Assembly: GCF_002091715.1 (NCBI RefSeq)
Contig: NZ_BDAG01000053.1
Span: 1-40,724, forward strand
Source: Pseudomonas migulae NBRC 103157
GTDB taxonomy: Bacteria > Pseudomonadota > Gammaproteobacteria > Pseudomonadales > Pseudomonadaceae
Reading direction: 5' to 3'
DNA: 40,724 nt
The notes under the pieces were generated by a model. The model was not told the origin of the DNA and did not search any database. It saw only the letters and a program-made list of their open reading frames with translations. Shown here one piece after another: positions 15,074 through 23,489 of the stretch (its first letter is position 1; each line of letters begins with the position of its first letter). The translations under genes and the position numbers were made by a program.

Positions 15074-16065
15074 GACGCAGGCTCCGGCGCAGGCCCCGGC
15101 GTATAGACATCGCGGGACAAATCCTCGATCGGCTCCAGTGTGCCTTTTTCGGCGAAGGCGATGGCGTCTTCGACCTCGGCGTCGACCTGGGCCAGGATCG
15201 CCAGAAAACCCGGCTCATCCAGCAGCCCTTCAGTCTTGAGTTGCGTGCTGTAGGTGTGGATGGGACCTCGGGTTTTCCATTGTTCGATTTCTTCCCTGGT
15301 GCGATACAACTGCGGATCGAACATCGAATGGGCCCGAAATCGATAAGTCCGAAACTCGAGAAAAAAGGGGCCCTGCCCTGCGCGGATGTGTTCGACCGCG
15401 TCACGGGCGGCTTGATGCACGGCGATTACGTCCATGCCATCGACCGTCCTGGCCTGGACCTTGTATGCAGAAGCTTTCGCACACAGGTCGGTCTGGGATT
15501 GTGAACGCTCCAGCGCCGTGCCCATGGCATAAAGGTTGTTTTCGCAGCAGAACAGCACCGGCAGGCGCCACAATGCGGCAAGGTTGATGGACTCGTGAAA
15601 AGCGCCTTCCGCCATCGCCCCTTCGCCAAAAAAACAGGCGCACAGACGGGACCCACCTTGCATATGTTCCGCCAGCGCCAAGCCAACCGTCAGAGGCAAG
15701 CCACCGGCGACGATGGCGTTACCACCGAAGAAGCGTGTACGGGCATCGAACAGGTGCATCGAGCCACCACGACCCCGCGAGCAGCCTTCCTGGCGCCCAA
15801 ACATCTCGGCCATGATCGCCCTCATGGCGACGCCCTTGATCAACGCATGTCCGTGTTCGCGATACGTCGCGACCACCGCATCGTCGGCGGCCAGAGCATG
15901 CAGAACACCGACCGCCACCGCTTCTTCACCGATGTACAGGTGCAAAAAGCCGCGAATCCGGCTTTCCCCGTACAGTTCGCCGGCACGTTCTTCGAGACGG
16001 CGGATGCGTACCATGTCCCGCAGCAGATCCAGTTTGATCTCCCGGGGCAGTGACGCGGGCGTCAT
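15070..16065 (-). CDS. E1 alpha subunit of a PDH-type (pyruvate/acetoin) dehydrogenase
   Basis: The 331-residue product resembles the short PdhA/AcoA type found in alphaproteobacteria, plastids and Gram-positive bacteria, not the single-chain AceE of pseudomonads. Landmarks are GFLHLYIGEEAVAVG, the TYREHGHALIKGV substrate segment, RGRGGSMHLFD and the thiamine-diphosphate motif GEGAMAEGAFHESINLAALW...CCENN (the first position is GEG where GDG is usual). Its ATG overlaps the stop of the AMP-ligase gene (ATGA at 16065-16062), with GGAG 8 bases upstream, so the operon is tightly coupled. It supplies the decarboxylating half of the complex with E1beta, feeding E2. Under low oxygen it would provide acetyl-CoA if NAD+ can be regenerated. 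Confidence 0.93.
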   Translation of the reverse strand: MTPASLPREIKLDLLRDMVRIRRLEERAGELYGESRIRGFLHLYIGEEAVAVGVLHALAADDAVVATYREHGHALIKGVAMRAIMAEMFGRQEGCSRGRGGSMHLFDARTRFFGGNAIVAGGLPLTVGLALAEHMQGGSRLCACFFGEGAMAEGAFHESINLAALWRLPVLFCCENNLYAMGTALERSQSQTDLCAKASAYKVQARTVDGMDVIAVHQAARDAVEHIRAGQGPFFLEFRTYRFRAHSMFDPQLYRTREEIEQWKTRGPIHTYSTQLKTEGLLDEPGFLAILAQVDAEVEDAIAFAEKGTLEPIEDLSRDVYTPGPAPEPAS

Positions 16066-17825
16066 GACGGATTCTCCAGGGCGGACGTATCGCCTTCAGG
16101 CAAACCCAACTCGCGGGCCTTGAGCAGACGCCGCATGAGTTTGCCGCTACGGGTGTGTGGCAGCGTGTCGACGAATGTCAGTTCCTTGGGGGCGACCACT
16201 GCCCCCAGGTGCTTGCGGGCGTGACCGAGCAATTGATCGTGCAGGGCCTGGCTGGCGATGTAACCGCTCTTGAGCGAAACGAACGCCTTTACCGTTTCAC
16301 CCAGCAACGGATCAGGCTTGCCGATCACCGCGGCCTCAGCCACCGCCGGATGCTCCATCAACGAACTTTCGACTTCGAACGGACCAATCAGATGCCCGGC
16401 CGACTTGATCACATCGTCGCTGCGTCCGATGAACCAGTAATAGCCATCGGCATCACGACGGACGAGATCGCCGCTCAGGTACCATCCGGCGACAAAGCAG
16501 CGCCGATAACGCTCCTCCTGTCCCAGGTAGCTGCGAAACATCGCGGGCCAGGGCTGTTTCAGCGCCAGTTCGCCCACCTCATCGGTGCCCAGCAATTGCA
16601 ACGTACCGTCGGCGTTGCGCATCACGACAGTGGCCTCGACTCCCGGCAGCGGCCTGCCCATGGAGCCGGGCTTGATGTCCATTGCGACCGTATTGGCAAT
16701 CATGATGCCGCCCGTCTCGGTCTGCCACCAATTGTCATGGATCGGCAGCCCCAGCACATCCTTGCCCCACCACACCGCCTCGGGGTTAAGTGGTTCGCCG
16801 ACACTGGCAATGAACCGCAGGTGGGGAAACCGATGGTTGCGCGCCAGCGCGGCACCGGCTTTCATCAACAGACGGATGGCCGTGGGCGCCGTATACCAGA
16901 CCGTTACCTGCTGTTTTTCGAGAATGCCGTACCAGCGCTCGGCGTCGAACTCGAAGCCTTCGATCACACAGGTCACACCCAGCAACAACGGCGCGATGAT
17001 GCCGTAGGAAGTGCCCGTGACCCAGCCCGGATCGGCGGTGCACCAGTAGATATCCCCTGGGCGCAAGTCCAGCGCATATTTTCCGGTGACCAAGTGGGTC
17101 AGCGCTGCACCGTGAACATGCAAAACCCCTTTTGGGGTGCCTGTCGTACCGCTGGTGAAATGCAAGAGTGCCGGGCTGTCGGCGGTCGTGCGGGCGATGC
17201 TGAAATGGTCATCGGCTTCGGCCAGCAACTGATGCAGGTTTAACGCGCCTTCCAGCGGTGCCATTTTCCCGGCATTTTCGTTGTACACCAGCACTTGCTT
17301 CAGAGTCGGCAGACGATCACGGATGGCCGATATCTTTCGTCGATACAGGGCATCACTGGTCAGCAACACGCAGGCTTCGCCAAGACGCAGACGGGTTTCC
17401 AGGGGTTGCGGACCGAAGGCGCAAAACAGCGGCGATACCACGCATCCTGCCTTCATTGCGCCGAGCACGCCCAGGAACAATTCGAGGCCGCGGCCACACA
17501 GCACGAACACTCGCGCTCCGGGAGTCACGCCCAGCTTCTTGAGCACATTGGCAAATCGGTTGGTCAGCACGCTCAGCTCGGCGTAGCTGACATCGCGGTG
17601 CCCGCCGTTGCGATCAAGAATGCGCAATGCCGTGTGAAGTCCGACGTCTCCCTGTGCATGACGATCCACGGCTTCATGGGCCAGGTTCAATCCACCGCCC
17701 GGCAATCCTGCCAGCCCATGAAATTCTGCCGCCCAGGAAAAGTGCTCTCGGGCTTGCGCGCTGTCGATCCAGTTCGGCGCTACAGGCACGTCATCGAGCG
17801 TTTTTTTGATGATCCTGGAACGCAT
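16062..17825 (-). CDS. AMP-forming acyl-CoA synthetase, acetyl-CoA synthetase-like (AcsA type)
   Basis: The product (587 residues from the ATG at 17825) is an ANL-family ligase. Visible motifs are the phosphate loop LHFTSGTTGTPKGVLHVHG, DNWWQTETGGIMIAN, YYWFIGRSDDVIKSAGHLIGP and the catalytic lysine in the C-terminal HTRSGKLMRRLL. It activates a short carboxylic acid with ATP to an acyl-adenylate and passes it to CoA. The WWQTETG form fits acetate or propionate ligases of the Bacillus AcsA group. The start is chosen because AAGAGG lies 7 bases before; the longer frame to 17876 has no ribosome site. It is first in a five-gene operon with E1alpha, E1beta, E2 and ACP. The nearest perfect Anr box is 196 bp upstream, implying a long leader. 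Confidence 0.92.
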   Translation of the reverse strand: MRSRIIKKTLDDVPVAPNWIDSAQAREHFSWAAEFHGLAGLPGGGLNLAHEAVDRHAQGDVGLHTALRILDRNGGHRDVSYAELSVLTNRFANVLKKLGVTPGARVFVLCGRGLELFLGVLGAMKAGCVVSPLFCAFGPQPLETRLRLGEACVLLTSDALYRRKISAIRDRLPTLKQVLVYNENAGKMAPLEGALNLHQLLAEADDHFSIARTTADSPALLHFTSGTTGTPKGVLHVHGAALTHLVTGKYALDLRPGDIYWCTADPGWVTGTSYGIIAPLLLGVTCVIEGFEFDAERWYGILEKQQVTVWYTAPTAIRLLMKAGAALARNHRFPHLRFIASVGEPLNPEAVWWGKDVLGLPIHDNWWQTETGGIMIANTVAMDIKPGSMGRPLPGVEATVVMRNADGTLQLLGTDEVGELALKQPWPAMFRSYLGQEERYRRCFVAGWYLSGDLVRRDADGYYWFIGRSDDVIKSAGHLIGPFEVESSLMEHPAVAEAAVIGKPDPLLGETVKAFVSLKSGYIASQALHDQLLGHARKHLGAVVAPKELTFVDTLPHTRSGKLMRRLLKARELGLPEGDTSALENPS

Positions 17826-18014
17826 GGTCGGCCTCTTGTGCTCAACAGAATCGGTAACCCTGCCTGCCATTATCAAGGAGTGACATGTCTAGACAGCCAA
17901 TACGCTGCAGCAGTGGCTTCAACACTGGCGCAATGTCCAGACGCCCTGTCTGTGCTTTGTGCCGACTGCAGAACCGGGTTTGATTTAACTTGCTCCGCCG
18001 GTTTGTTCCTGACG

Positions 18015-18028
18015 TTGATAAATATCAA
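18015..18028. promoter_or_regulatory. Anr/FNR box (perfect) between the ligase operon and the HAD-ATPase gene
   Basis: TTGATAAATATCAA lies in the 470-bp divergent region 17826-18295, 196 bp before the ligase ATG and 275 bp before the HAD-ATPase ATG. On the minus strand AAGTTA lies near the class II -10 distance, so I assign it mainly to the ligase operon. The region also holds a 10-bp palindrome TGTCTAGACA at 17886-17895 and the box at 18181. Confidence 0.8.
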
Positions 18029-18180
18029 ACGGAACAGGACTAGCCTCGTTCATTGTCGAAAAGTCCCCACACGGCTTGAAGCCGACAAGGCTCGAACCCG
18101 TAACGGGCAAAATGAATGATTGCCTCGCACTCCAGAGCGCAGGGCCCGAGGAAGACCGACTGTCGGCTCTCGCCTTGAAA

Positions 18181-18194
18181 TTGACAAAAATCAA
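18181..18194 (+). promoter_or_regulatory. Anr-like box (one mismatch) upstream of the HAD-ATPase gene
   Basis: TTGACAAAAATCAA differs from the consensus by one base. It is centred 108 bp before the ATG at 18296 and is the likelier site for that gene. Confidence 0.6.
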
Positions 18195-18295
18195 TGCTGA
18201 CGCAAGGAAACAGCCTCCCAATACAGTCGTGAAATCGGTAGACGTCAGCTCGAGTTCTGCCCAGCCCACTCAATCGAGCCTGATAAGGAGCGAGC

Positions 18296-19975
18296 ATGCA
18301 CTTCTTGGCCTTGGCAGTGGACTACGACGGGACCATTGCCGAAAACGGCAGCGTTCCACCACAGGTCTGCGCATCGCTCAGCCAACTGAAAAAAAGTGGT
18401 CGTAAGTTACTGCTGATTTCAGGCCGGGAATTGCAAGCGCTCAAGCATCATTTTCCACACCTGGATTTGTTTGACAGGGTGGTTGCGGAAAACGGCGCGC
18501 TCTTGTACGACCCGAGTACAGATACCGAAGAGCTTATTGCGGACCCCGCTTCAACCGAGTTGGTTGGTCATCTGCGCGACAAGGGTGTCTCGCCTTTGTC
18601 AATCGGTCGGTCGGTCATTGCGACCTGGCAGCCATTTGAGAATGCGGTGATCAGCAGCATTCGAGAGCTGGGCCTCGAGCTGCAGCTGACCTTCAACAAG
18701 GATGCGATCATGATCTTGCCGCCTGGCGTGAACAAGGCGTCGGGCCTCGTTGCGGCCTTGCGGGATTTAGGCATATGCGAGCTGAACGTGGTGGGCGTGG
18801 GCGATGCGGAAAACGACCACTCCTTTCTATCGATCTGCGGCTGTGCCGCTGCGGTGAGCAATGCCATTGAGTCCATCAAGTCCAGCGCTGACTTGCGCCT
18901 GACTCATGATCATGGCCAAGGTGTCTGTGAGCTGGTCGACATGCTGCTGGAAAAAGACGCAGCACTGGTTTGCGTCGAACGCATCGGCGTCCAGTTGGGT
19001 CAGTCCACCAATGGACGCAAGCTCTGGCTGCCTCCGGAATCGGTGATGTTGGTCGTTGGCAACTCGGGCGCCGGTAAATCCAGCTACATCACCTGGCTGA
19101 CAGAACGAATGGTCCAGGCTCATCAGGGATTTTGCATCATCGATCCTGAGGGGGACTATCTGACGCTGGAAGATGCGGTAACGATCGGCGGCCTGACTGC
19201 CCCCCCGACGACAGAAGAGTCGGTGCTTTACCTTTTACAGGCGCAGCTCAATATGGTGGTCAACGCCCTTGCCCTGGATCCTGCCGCGCGAGTGCAGTTG
19301 TTTGGCGAACTGCTGCCCTTTATCCAGCATCTGCGCAGCGCTTCAGGTCGGCCTTACTGGTTGATCGTCGACGAAGCGCATTACATGCTTCCCCACTGTG
19401 CAGGTTGGCCGCCCGGTTTTCTCGGGGACATCGGTGCAATCATCGTTGCCCTCGACTTCGATCAGGTCTGCCCGGCACTGCTTGAGGGGGTAGACGTGCT
19501 GGTGACACTCGGCAGCACCGCCCGGGAACTGGTCGAACAGTTCGCCAAACGCATGCAGCGCCCGAGCCCCGCGTTTCCAGAACGCTCGCCAGGCCTCGAA
19601 CATACCTGTCTTTGGAATGTGCACGAAGGCGACGAGGTATTTCTGCTCGACCAGGTGCAGCCTCATCAAAAGCACCACCGCCACAGCGGCAAATACGTCG
19701 CGGGGGATGTGGGTGCATGGCGATCATTCCACTTTCCTGCTCTTGGCCAGAGCGCCTCTAACCTGACTGAGTTTTTGTCCTGTTTAACGCGAATTGAGGA
19801 GCCCGCCCTTCGCGAACATCTCAATGCCGGGGATTTTTCCAATTGGTTTCGCAAGGTGATCCGCGACGATGTGCTTGCCAATAAGACCCGCCTTATTGAA
19901 ATGGACACAAGCCTGGCACTCAAGCAGGCGATGGAGCAGATCAGGCGACTTGTCCAGTCACGCTATCACCTTTGA
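18296..19975 (+). CDS. HAD-family phosphatase fused to a HerA-like P-loop ATPase
   Basis: The 559-residue product has two modules. Residues 1-about 220 form a HAD-IIB (Cof/sucrose-phosphatase-like) domain with motif I DYDGT (Asp9, Asp11), motif II LLISGR, the lysine of NKASGLVAAL and motif IV GVGDAENDHSFL. Residues about 235-559 form a P-loop ATPase with Walker A GNSGAGKSS at 255-263, IIDPEGDY as in HerA/VirB4-type (DUF87) proteins and Walker B WLIVDEAH at 355-362. Neither a signal peptide nor a membrane helix is seen. The HAD part would hydrolyse a sugar phosphate or similar; the ATPase part resembles DNA translocases but is compact, so its substrate is unknown. AAGGAG precedes ATG. The gene is monocistronic and convergent with the metal ATPase (32-bp gap). 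Confidence 0.88.
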   Translation: MHFLALAVDYDGTIAENGSVPPQVCASLSQLKKSGRKLLLISGRELQALKHHFPHLDLFDRVVAENGALLYDPSTDTEELIADPASTELVGHLRDKGVSPLSIGRSVIATWQPFENAVISSIRELGLELQLTFNKDAIMILPPGVNKASGLVAALRDLGICELNVVGVGDAENDHSFLSICGCAAAVSNAIESIKSSADLRLTHDHGQGVCELVDMLLEKDAALVCVERIGVQLGQSTNGRKLWLPPESVMLVVGNSGAGKSSYITWLTERMVQAHQGFCIIDPEGDYLTLEDAVTIGGLTAPPTTEESVLYLLQAQLNMVVNALALDPAARVQLFGELLPFIQHLRSASGRPYWLIVDEAHYMLPHCAGWPPGFLGDIGAIIVALDFDQVCPALLEGVDVLVTLGSTARELVEQFAKRMQRPSPAFPERSPGLEHTCLWNVHEGDEVFLLDQVQPHQKHHRHSGKYVAGDVGAWRSFHFPALGQSASNLTEFLSCLTRIEEPALREHLNAGDFSNWFRKVIRDDVLANKTRLIEMDTSLALKQAMEQIRRLVQSRYHL

Positions 19976-20007
19976 ATGGTCGCTCAAGAGTTCGGCGCAA
20001 GGCGTGC

Positions 20008-22290
20008 TCAGCGTGCATCCAGAAAACGGAACAACTCCTCCTCCTGATCAAAGTGCAGTCGCACCAGGGTATCGAGGCGAATCAACTGATGATGAATCTC
20101 ATCGGCATTGGCTCTTGCCGGGTCGGCATTGAAATCACGGCTCATGCGCGCCAACAGATGGATCAGGCGAAAAATCTCGCGGTGCGCGTGGCTCATGGCC
20201 GACATCGGGTCCTCGCCTGGCAGGCGTCGCGTCAGCAGCGGGTAAAGTAAACGTTCATCATCGCGCTCATGGTGCGCCAATGAGGTTTGCAACTTGTCGA
20301 CCAGTTCCAGCAGGTCGGTTCGCGCTTGTGCAGGTGGACGCCGGGCGAAGTCATCGGCCATTTGATGCAGCTCGCTCAACACGCTGGACAGTTGCCGGTG
20401 TTCATCCTGCAGCCGATCAACATGCTCTGCAGTGAGCTTATCCTGCCGGTGCCCCCACAACGGCCCCAATGCCCGCAACGCGTTGATGATGATCACCACA
20501 TCAATGCCCTCCTGCACCACGGCGCCGATCAATGGCGCCAGATAACCGAGCGCTGCCGCCACCATGGCCAGCAACGACAGGCCCATGCCGACCAGCACCC
20601 CGAGGCCGGCGATGTGACGGGTGCGTCGGGCAATGTCCAGGGCCTCCACCAGACGATCCAGACGATCTACCAGCAGCACGACACCGGCCGCTTGTGCAGA
20701 AGCGGTCGCGCCGCTGGCCCCCATCGCCACGCCGACGTTCGCCGCCGCCAATGCGGGAGCGTCATTGATGCCATCGCCGACCATCAGCGTGCTGGCTTGC
20801 AAACAGCCCTCCTGAACGGCATGCACTTTTTGCTCCGGAGTCAAGCCCGCGCGCAATTCGTCTATTCCGGCAGACAGCGCAATCATCTCCGCGGTTTCCA
20901 GACGATCCCCGGTGAGCATGACGATTCTCTCGATCCCCTTGTTGCGCAGTCGACGCAGCGTTTGCGGGGTTTCTCGCCGAACGGTGTCCGCGAAGACCAA
21001 CAGGCCCGCAAGTTGCCCATCCACTTCGATGAAGCTTCCACTGCACGCCAGGTAATCCATGTGGCGCAGCATGGCGGCAGCCCAGGCGGTCTCGGGAGCG
21101 TCCTGGTGAGCAAAGGACAGCGTGCCCAATCGAACCCGCTTGCCATCAATCAGCCCGCAAAGACCCTCGCCCGGACTTTCCTGCACCTCGACCGGCAGGC
21201 TGAGGGGCAACTGGCGCTGTTGCGCCGCCTCGACGATGGCCTGGGAGATGGGGTGCGTCGAGGCCTGTGCCAGGGAGGCAGCCAAGCCAAGCAATTGCTG
21301 AGGATCGGCTTGTCCCTTGACTTCGATCGACTGCAGGCGAGCGTGCCCGCTGGTCAGCGTGCCGGTCTTGTCGAAAAACACCTGTTTGATCCCGGCCAGC
21401 GCTTCCAGGGTCGCTCCATCCTTGATCAATATCCCGCGCCGCGCCGCTCTGGAGATGCCTGACATGATCGAAATGGGCACTGCCAGAATCAAAGGACAAG
21501 GCGTGGCCACCACCAGCACCGCCAACGCTCGCAAGGGGTCACCGCTCATTTGCCAGGCCAAAGCCGCCATCAGCAACGTCAGCGGGATGAAAAACAGTGC
21601 ATAGCGGTCGGCCAAGCGCACAAAAGGCGCACGTGAACGGCGTGCTGCTTCGGCCAGCCGCACGATTGCAGCGTAGGTGCTTTGCGCGGCCGTTCGCGTA
21701 GCGACCAACAGAATGGGGGCGCCGACATTGGAGACACCGCTGGGCACTTGCTCGCCTTCTCGCCGGGTCACGGGCAAGGATTCACCGCTGAGTGCCGACT
21801 CGTCCAGAATCGCTGCCGGACTGAGCAAACGGCCATCCACCGGTACCACCTCTCCGAGGCGTACCAGCAATGTCTGATGTGGCTGGATCTGTTCAACGGG
21901 GATCTGGCGCAGACCGCCCTCCTCCTGCAACCAGGCAAAACGCGGCGCGCGATCGATCAGTGCCCGCAGTTCGCGTTCGGCTCGTTGCCGGGTGAAAAAT
22001 TCCAGGGTACGTCCGGTCGCCAGCATCAAGGCGACGACCGCGGCAACCAACGTCTGCTCAAAAAACAAAGCAGCGGTTATCGACAACAGCGCGATCAGAT
22101 CGACACCTGTTTCGCGCCGGATCAGCCTCCCGGCGATTTCGACGAGTAGCACCAGAGCCATCAACAGACTGCCTGCGGCCCAGGACATTGAAGCCCAATC
22201 TGGCTTCTGCACAACATGTCCAATACCTCCGACCAGCAGGGACAGTGTTGTGAGCAGCAAAAGGATGGGGTCCAGCCATTTACCGAGCAT
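20008..22290 (-). CDS. P1B-5-type metal ATPase with C-terminal hemerythrin domain (Nia-like)
   Basis: The 760-residue product is a heavy-metal P-type ATPase without N-terminal metal-binding domain. It shows SGES in the actuator domain, the membrane motif ATPCPL (Thr263-Pro264-Cys265) instead of CPC, phosphorylated Asp307 in FFDKTGTLT, MLTGD and GDGINDAPALAAANVGVAMG, then a membrane pair with QEGIDVVIIINALRAL. The last 150 residues or so form a hemerythrin-like four-helix domain with repeated iron ligands (EHRQL, HHERDDE, HAHREIF, HFDQEEELF). TPC plus hemerythrin defines the P1B-5 group; Sinorhizobium meliloti Nia of that group exports Fe and Ni. I infer iron or nickel efflux tuned by oxygen or iron state. 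The ATG at 22290 has GAGGT about 11 bases upstream; the longer frame begins with TTG. No clear Anr box was found before it. Confidence 0.9.
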   Translation of the reverse strand: MLGKWLDPILLLLTTLSLLVGGIGHVVQKPDWASMSWAAGSLLMALVLLVEIAGRLIRRETGVDLIALLSITAALFFEQTLVAAVVALMLATGRTLEFFTRQRAERELRALIDRAPRFAWLQEEGGLRQIPVEQIQPHQTLLVRLGEVVPVDGRLLSPAAILDESALSGESLPVTRREGEQVPSGVSNVGAPILLVATRTAAQSTYAAIVRLAEAARRSRAPFVRLADRYALFFIPLTLLMAALAWQMSGDPLRALAVLVVATPCPLILAVPISIMSGISRAARRGILIKDGATLEALAGIKQVFFDKTGTLTSGHARLQSIEVKGQADPQQLLGLAASLAQASTHPISQAIVEAAQQRQLPLSLPVEVQESPGEGLCGLIDGKRVRLGTLSFAHQDAPETAWAAAMLRHMDYLACSGSFIEVDGQLAGLLVFADTVRRETPQTLRRLRNKGIERIVMLTGDRLETAEMIALSAGIDELRAGLTPEQKVHAVQEGCLQASTLMVGDGINDAPALAAANVGVAMGASGATASAQAAGVVLLVDRLDRLVEALDIARRTRHIAGLGVLVGMGLSLLAMVAAALGYLAPLIGAVVQEGIDVVIIINALRALGPLWGHRQDKLTAEHVDRLQDEHRQLSSVLSELHQMADDFARRPPAQARTDLLELVDKLQTSLAHHERDDERLLYPLLTRRLPGEDPMSAMSHAHREIFRLIHLLARMSRDFNADPARANADEIHHQLIRLDTLVRLHFDQEEELFRFLDAR

Positions 22291-22455
22291 TGATGTGTGT
22301 ACCTCGAAACACGGTCTATCCCAAGTGATCAATCATCTGCCACCAATCGAGTAGAGCTTAGAACTTGAAAGTCTTTTCCGAGGCCTGGTGGCGATGTTTC
22401 CGGTCGCTATCAAACCGGCTCGGGGCGTTCTCGCAAAGTGCCCCCTGAACGCTAT

Positions 22456-22496
22456 TTGATTTAACTCAATGTCTTCGTGTCGCTCAGGCGTAAAAA
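22456..22496 (+). promoter_or_regulatory. Anr-dependent promoter of the second BON gene
   Basis: The box TTGATTTAACTCAA (22456-22469, one mismatch) is followed 21 bases later by TAAAAA (22491-22496). The stretch TCGCTCAGGCGTA (22479-22492) is shared with the first BON promoter, as is the box-to-ATG distance (89.5 versus 87.5 bp). Confidence 0.65.
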
Positions 22497-22551
22497 AAAC
22501 CATGGGCTTTCGCTGCCCATGTCTTTCTACCACCCGCAAAAGGACACGATC

Positions 22552-23199
22552 ATGAGCGACTTAACCCTACGCAATGCCATTTTGGATGAGCTTGATTTTC
22601 AACCCGACATCGACGCCGCTCACATTGGCGTCAGCGTGGAGAATGGCGTTGTCACACTCACCGGCCACGTGAAAAGCTACGCCCAGAAAGTCAGCGCCGA
22701 GCGCGCGGTCAAAGCGATCAAAGGCGTACGTGCCGTGGCCGAAGAAATAAAGGTCCGGCTGGAAAAAGGAGCTGGTACGGACGATGACACCATCGCGAAC
22801 CGTGCCGTCAATATCATCTCGTGGCGCTCTGATACGCCCGAAGGCGACATCAAGGTCGTCGTGCAAAAAGGCTGGGTAACCCTGGAAGGCCAGGTGGACT
22901 GGCAATATCAGAAAGAAATCGCCGAAAGCGCCGTGCGCAAATTGTCGGGCGTGGTGGGCGTGGACAATCGCATCACCCTGCGCCCGAGAGTGAAGGTCGT
23001 CGATATCCAGCAGAGCATCGAAGACGCCCTCAAGCGCAATGCTGAAGTCGATGCCAAGGGCATACGGATCAAGGTCGAAGGCAGTGTTGTGAAACTTGAA
23101 GGCAAAGTGCATTTCTGGCGCGAGCGTGAAATCGCCGAACGTGCTGCCTGGTCGGTGCCGGGTGTCACCAAGGTGGAAGACCAATTGCTGATCGCCTGA
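22552..23199 (+). CDS. Triple BON-domain protein (copy 2)
   Basis: The 215-residue product has the same three-BON layout as the protein at 5626-6273 and is colinear with it over the full length without gaps; a hand count gives about 159 of 215 identities. No signal peptide is seen. The ATG at 22552 is chosen over the upstream in-frame start at 22477 because it aligns exactly with copy 1 (MSDL), has AGGA upstream, and the longer frame would run through the promoter. The gene stands alone between the metal ATPase (divergent) and the GNAT gene, with a hairpin after its stop. As with copy 1, ligand or membrane binding is a family-level guess. Confidence 0.9.
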   Translation: MSDLTLRNAILDELDFQPDIDAAHIGVSVENGVVTLTGHVKSYAQKVSAERAVKAIKGVRAVAEEIKVRLEKGAGTDDDTIANRAVNIISWRSDTPEGDIKVVVQKGWVTLEGQVDWQYQKEIAESAVRKLSGVVGVDNRITLRPRVKVVDIQQSIEDALKRNAEVDAKGIRIKVEGSVVKLEGKVHFWREREIAERAAWSVPGVTKVEDQLLIA

Positions 23200-23203
23200 T
23201 TCA

Positions 23204-23236
23204 TCGCCCCGGGAAATCCATGATTACCCGGGGCGA
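23204..23236 (+). terminator. Hairpin after the second BON gene, probable terminator
   Basis: A perfect 10-bp inverted repeat, TCGCCCCGGG / CCCGGGGCGA, encloses a 13-base loop and begins 5 bases after the stop codon. No T run follows, so termination is plausible rather than certain. Confidence 0.5.
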
Positions 23237-23389
23237 GCCCATGCAATAGCGCCCGCCGGGCCTGGTCATCGGTCGCGACGTCAGGAGCCTTGATAGGGGT
23301 GGCCTCAAGCAACAGGACGCGGGTTGCCATACGTTCGACGCGCTTTGCCCCCCGTCCGTCAAGACTCGCCCTCTTCTCTTCACCCGTGT

Positions 23390-23430
23390 CTGATCCAGAT
23401 CAAATCCGCGAACGGCTAGCGGCGTAAAAA
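23390..23430 (+). promoter_or_regulatory. Anr-dependent promoter of the GNAT gene
   Basis: CTGATCCAGATCAA (23390-23403, one mismatch) is followed 21 bases later by TAAAAA (23425-23430), preceded by GCGGCG, the same layout as at the second BON gene. Confidence 0.6.
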
Positions 23431-23489
23431 GAACTAAAGCGCGTGGGTTTCACTGCGCGTCAAGTGACAGCCAGACGGAGGGCCGAACG

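Noticed and set aside
17886..17895. Palindrome TGTCTAGACA as an operator
   Set aside because: A 10-bp palindrome is expected by chance in a window this size and no second copy or known consensus was found.
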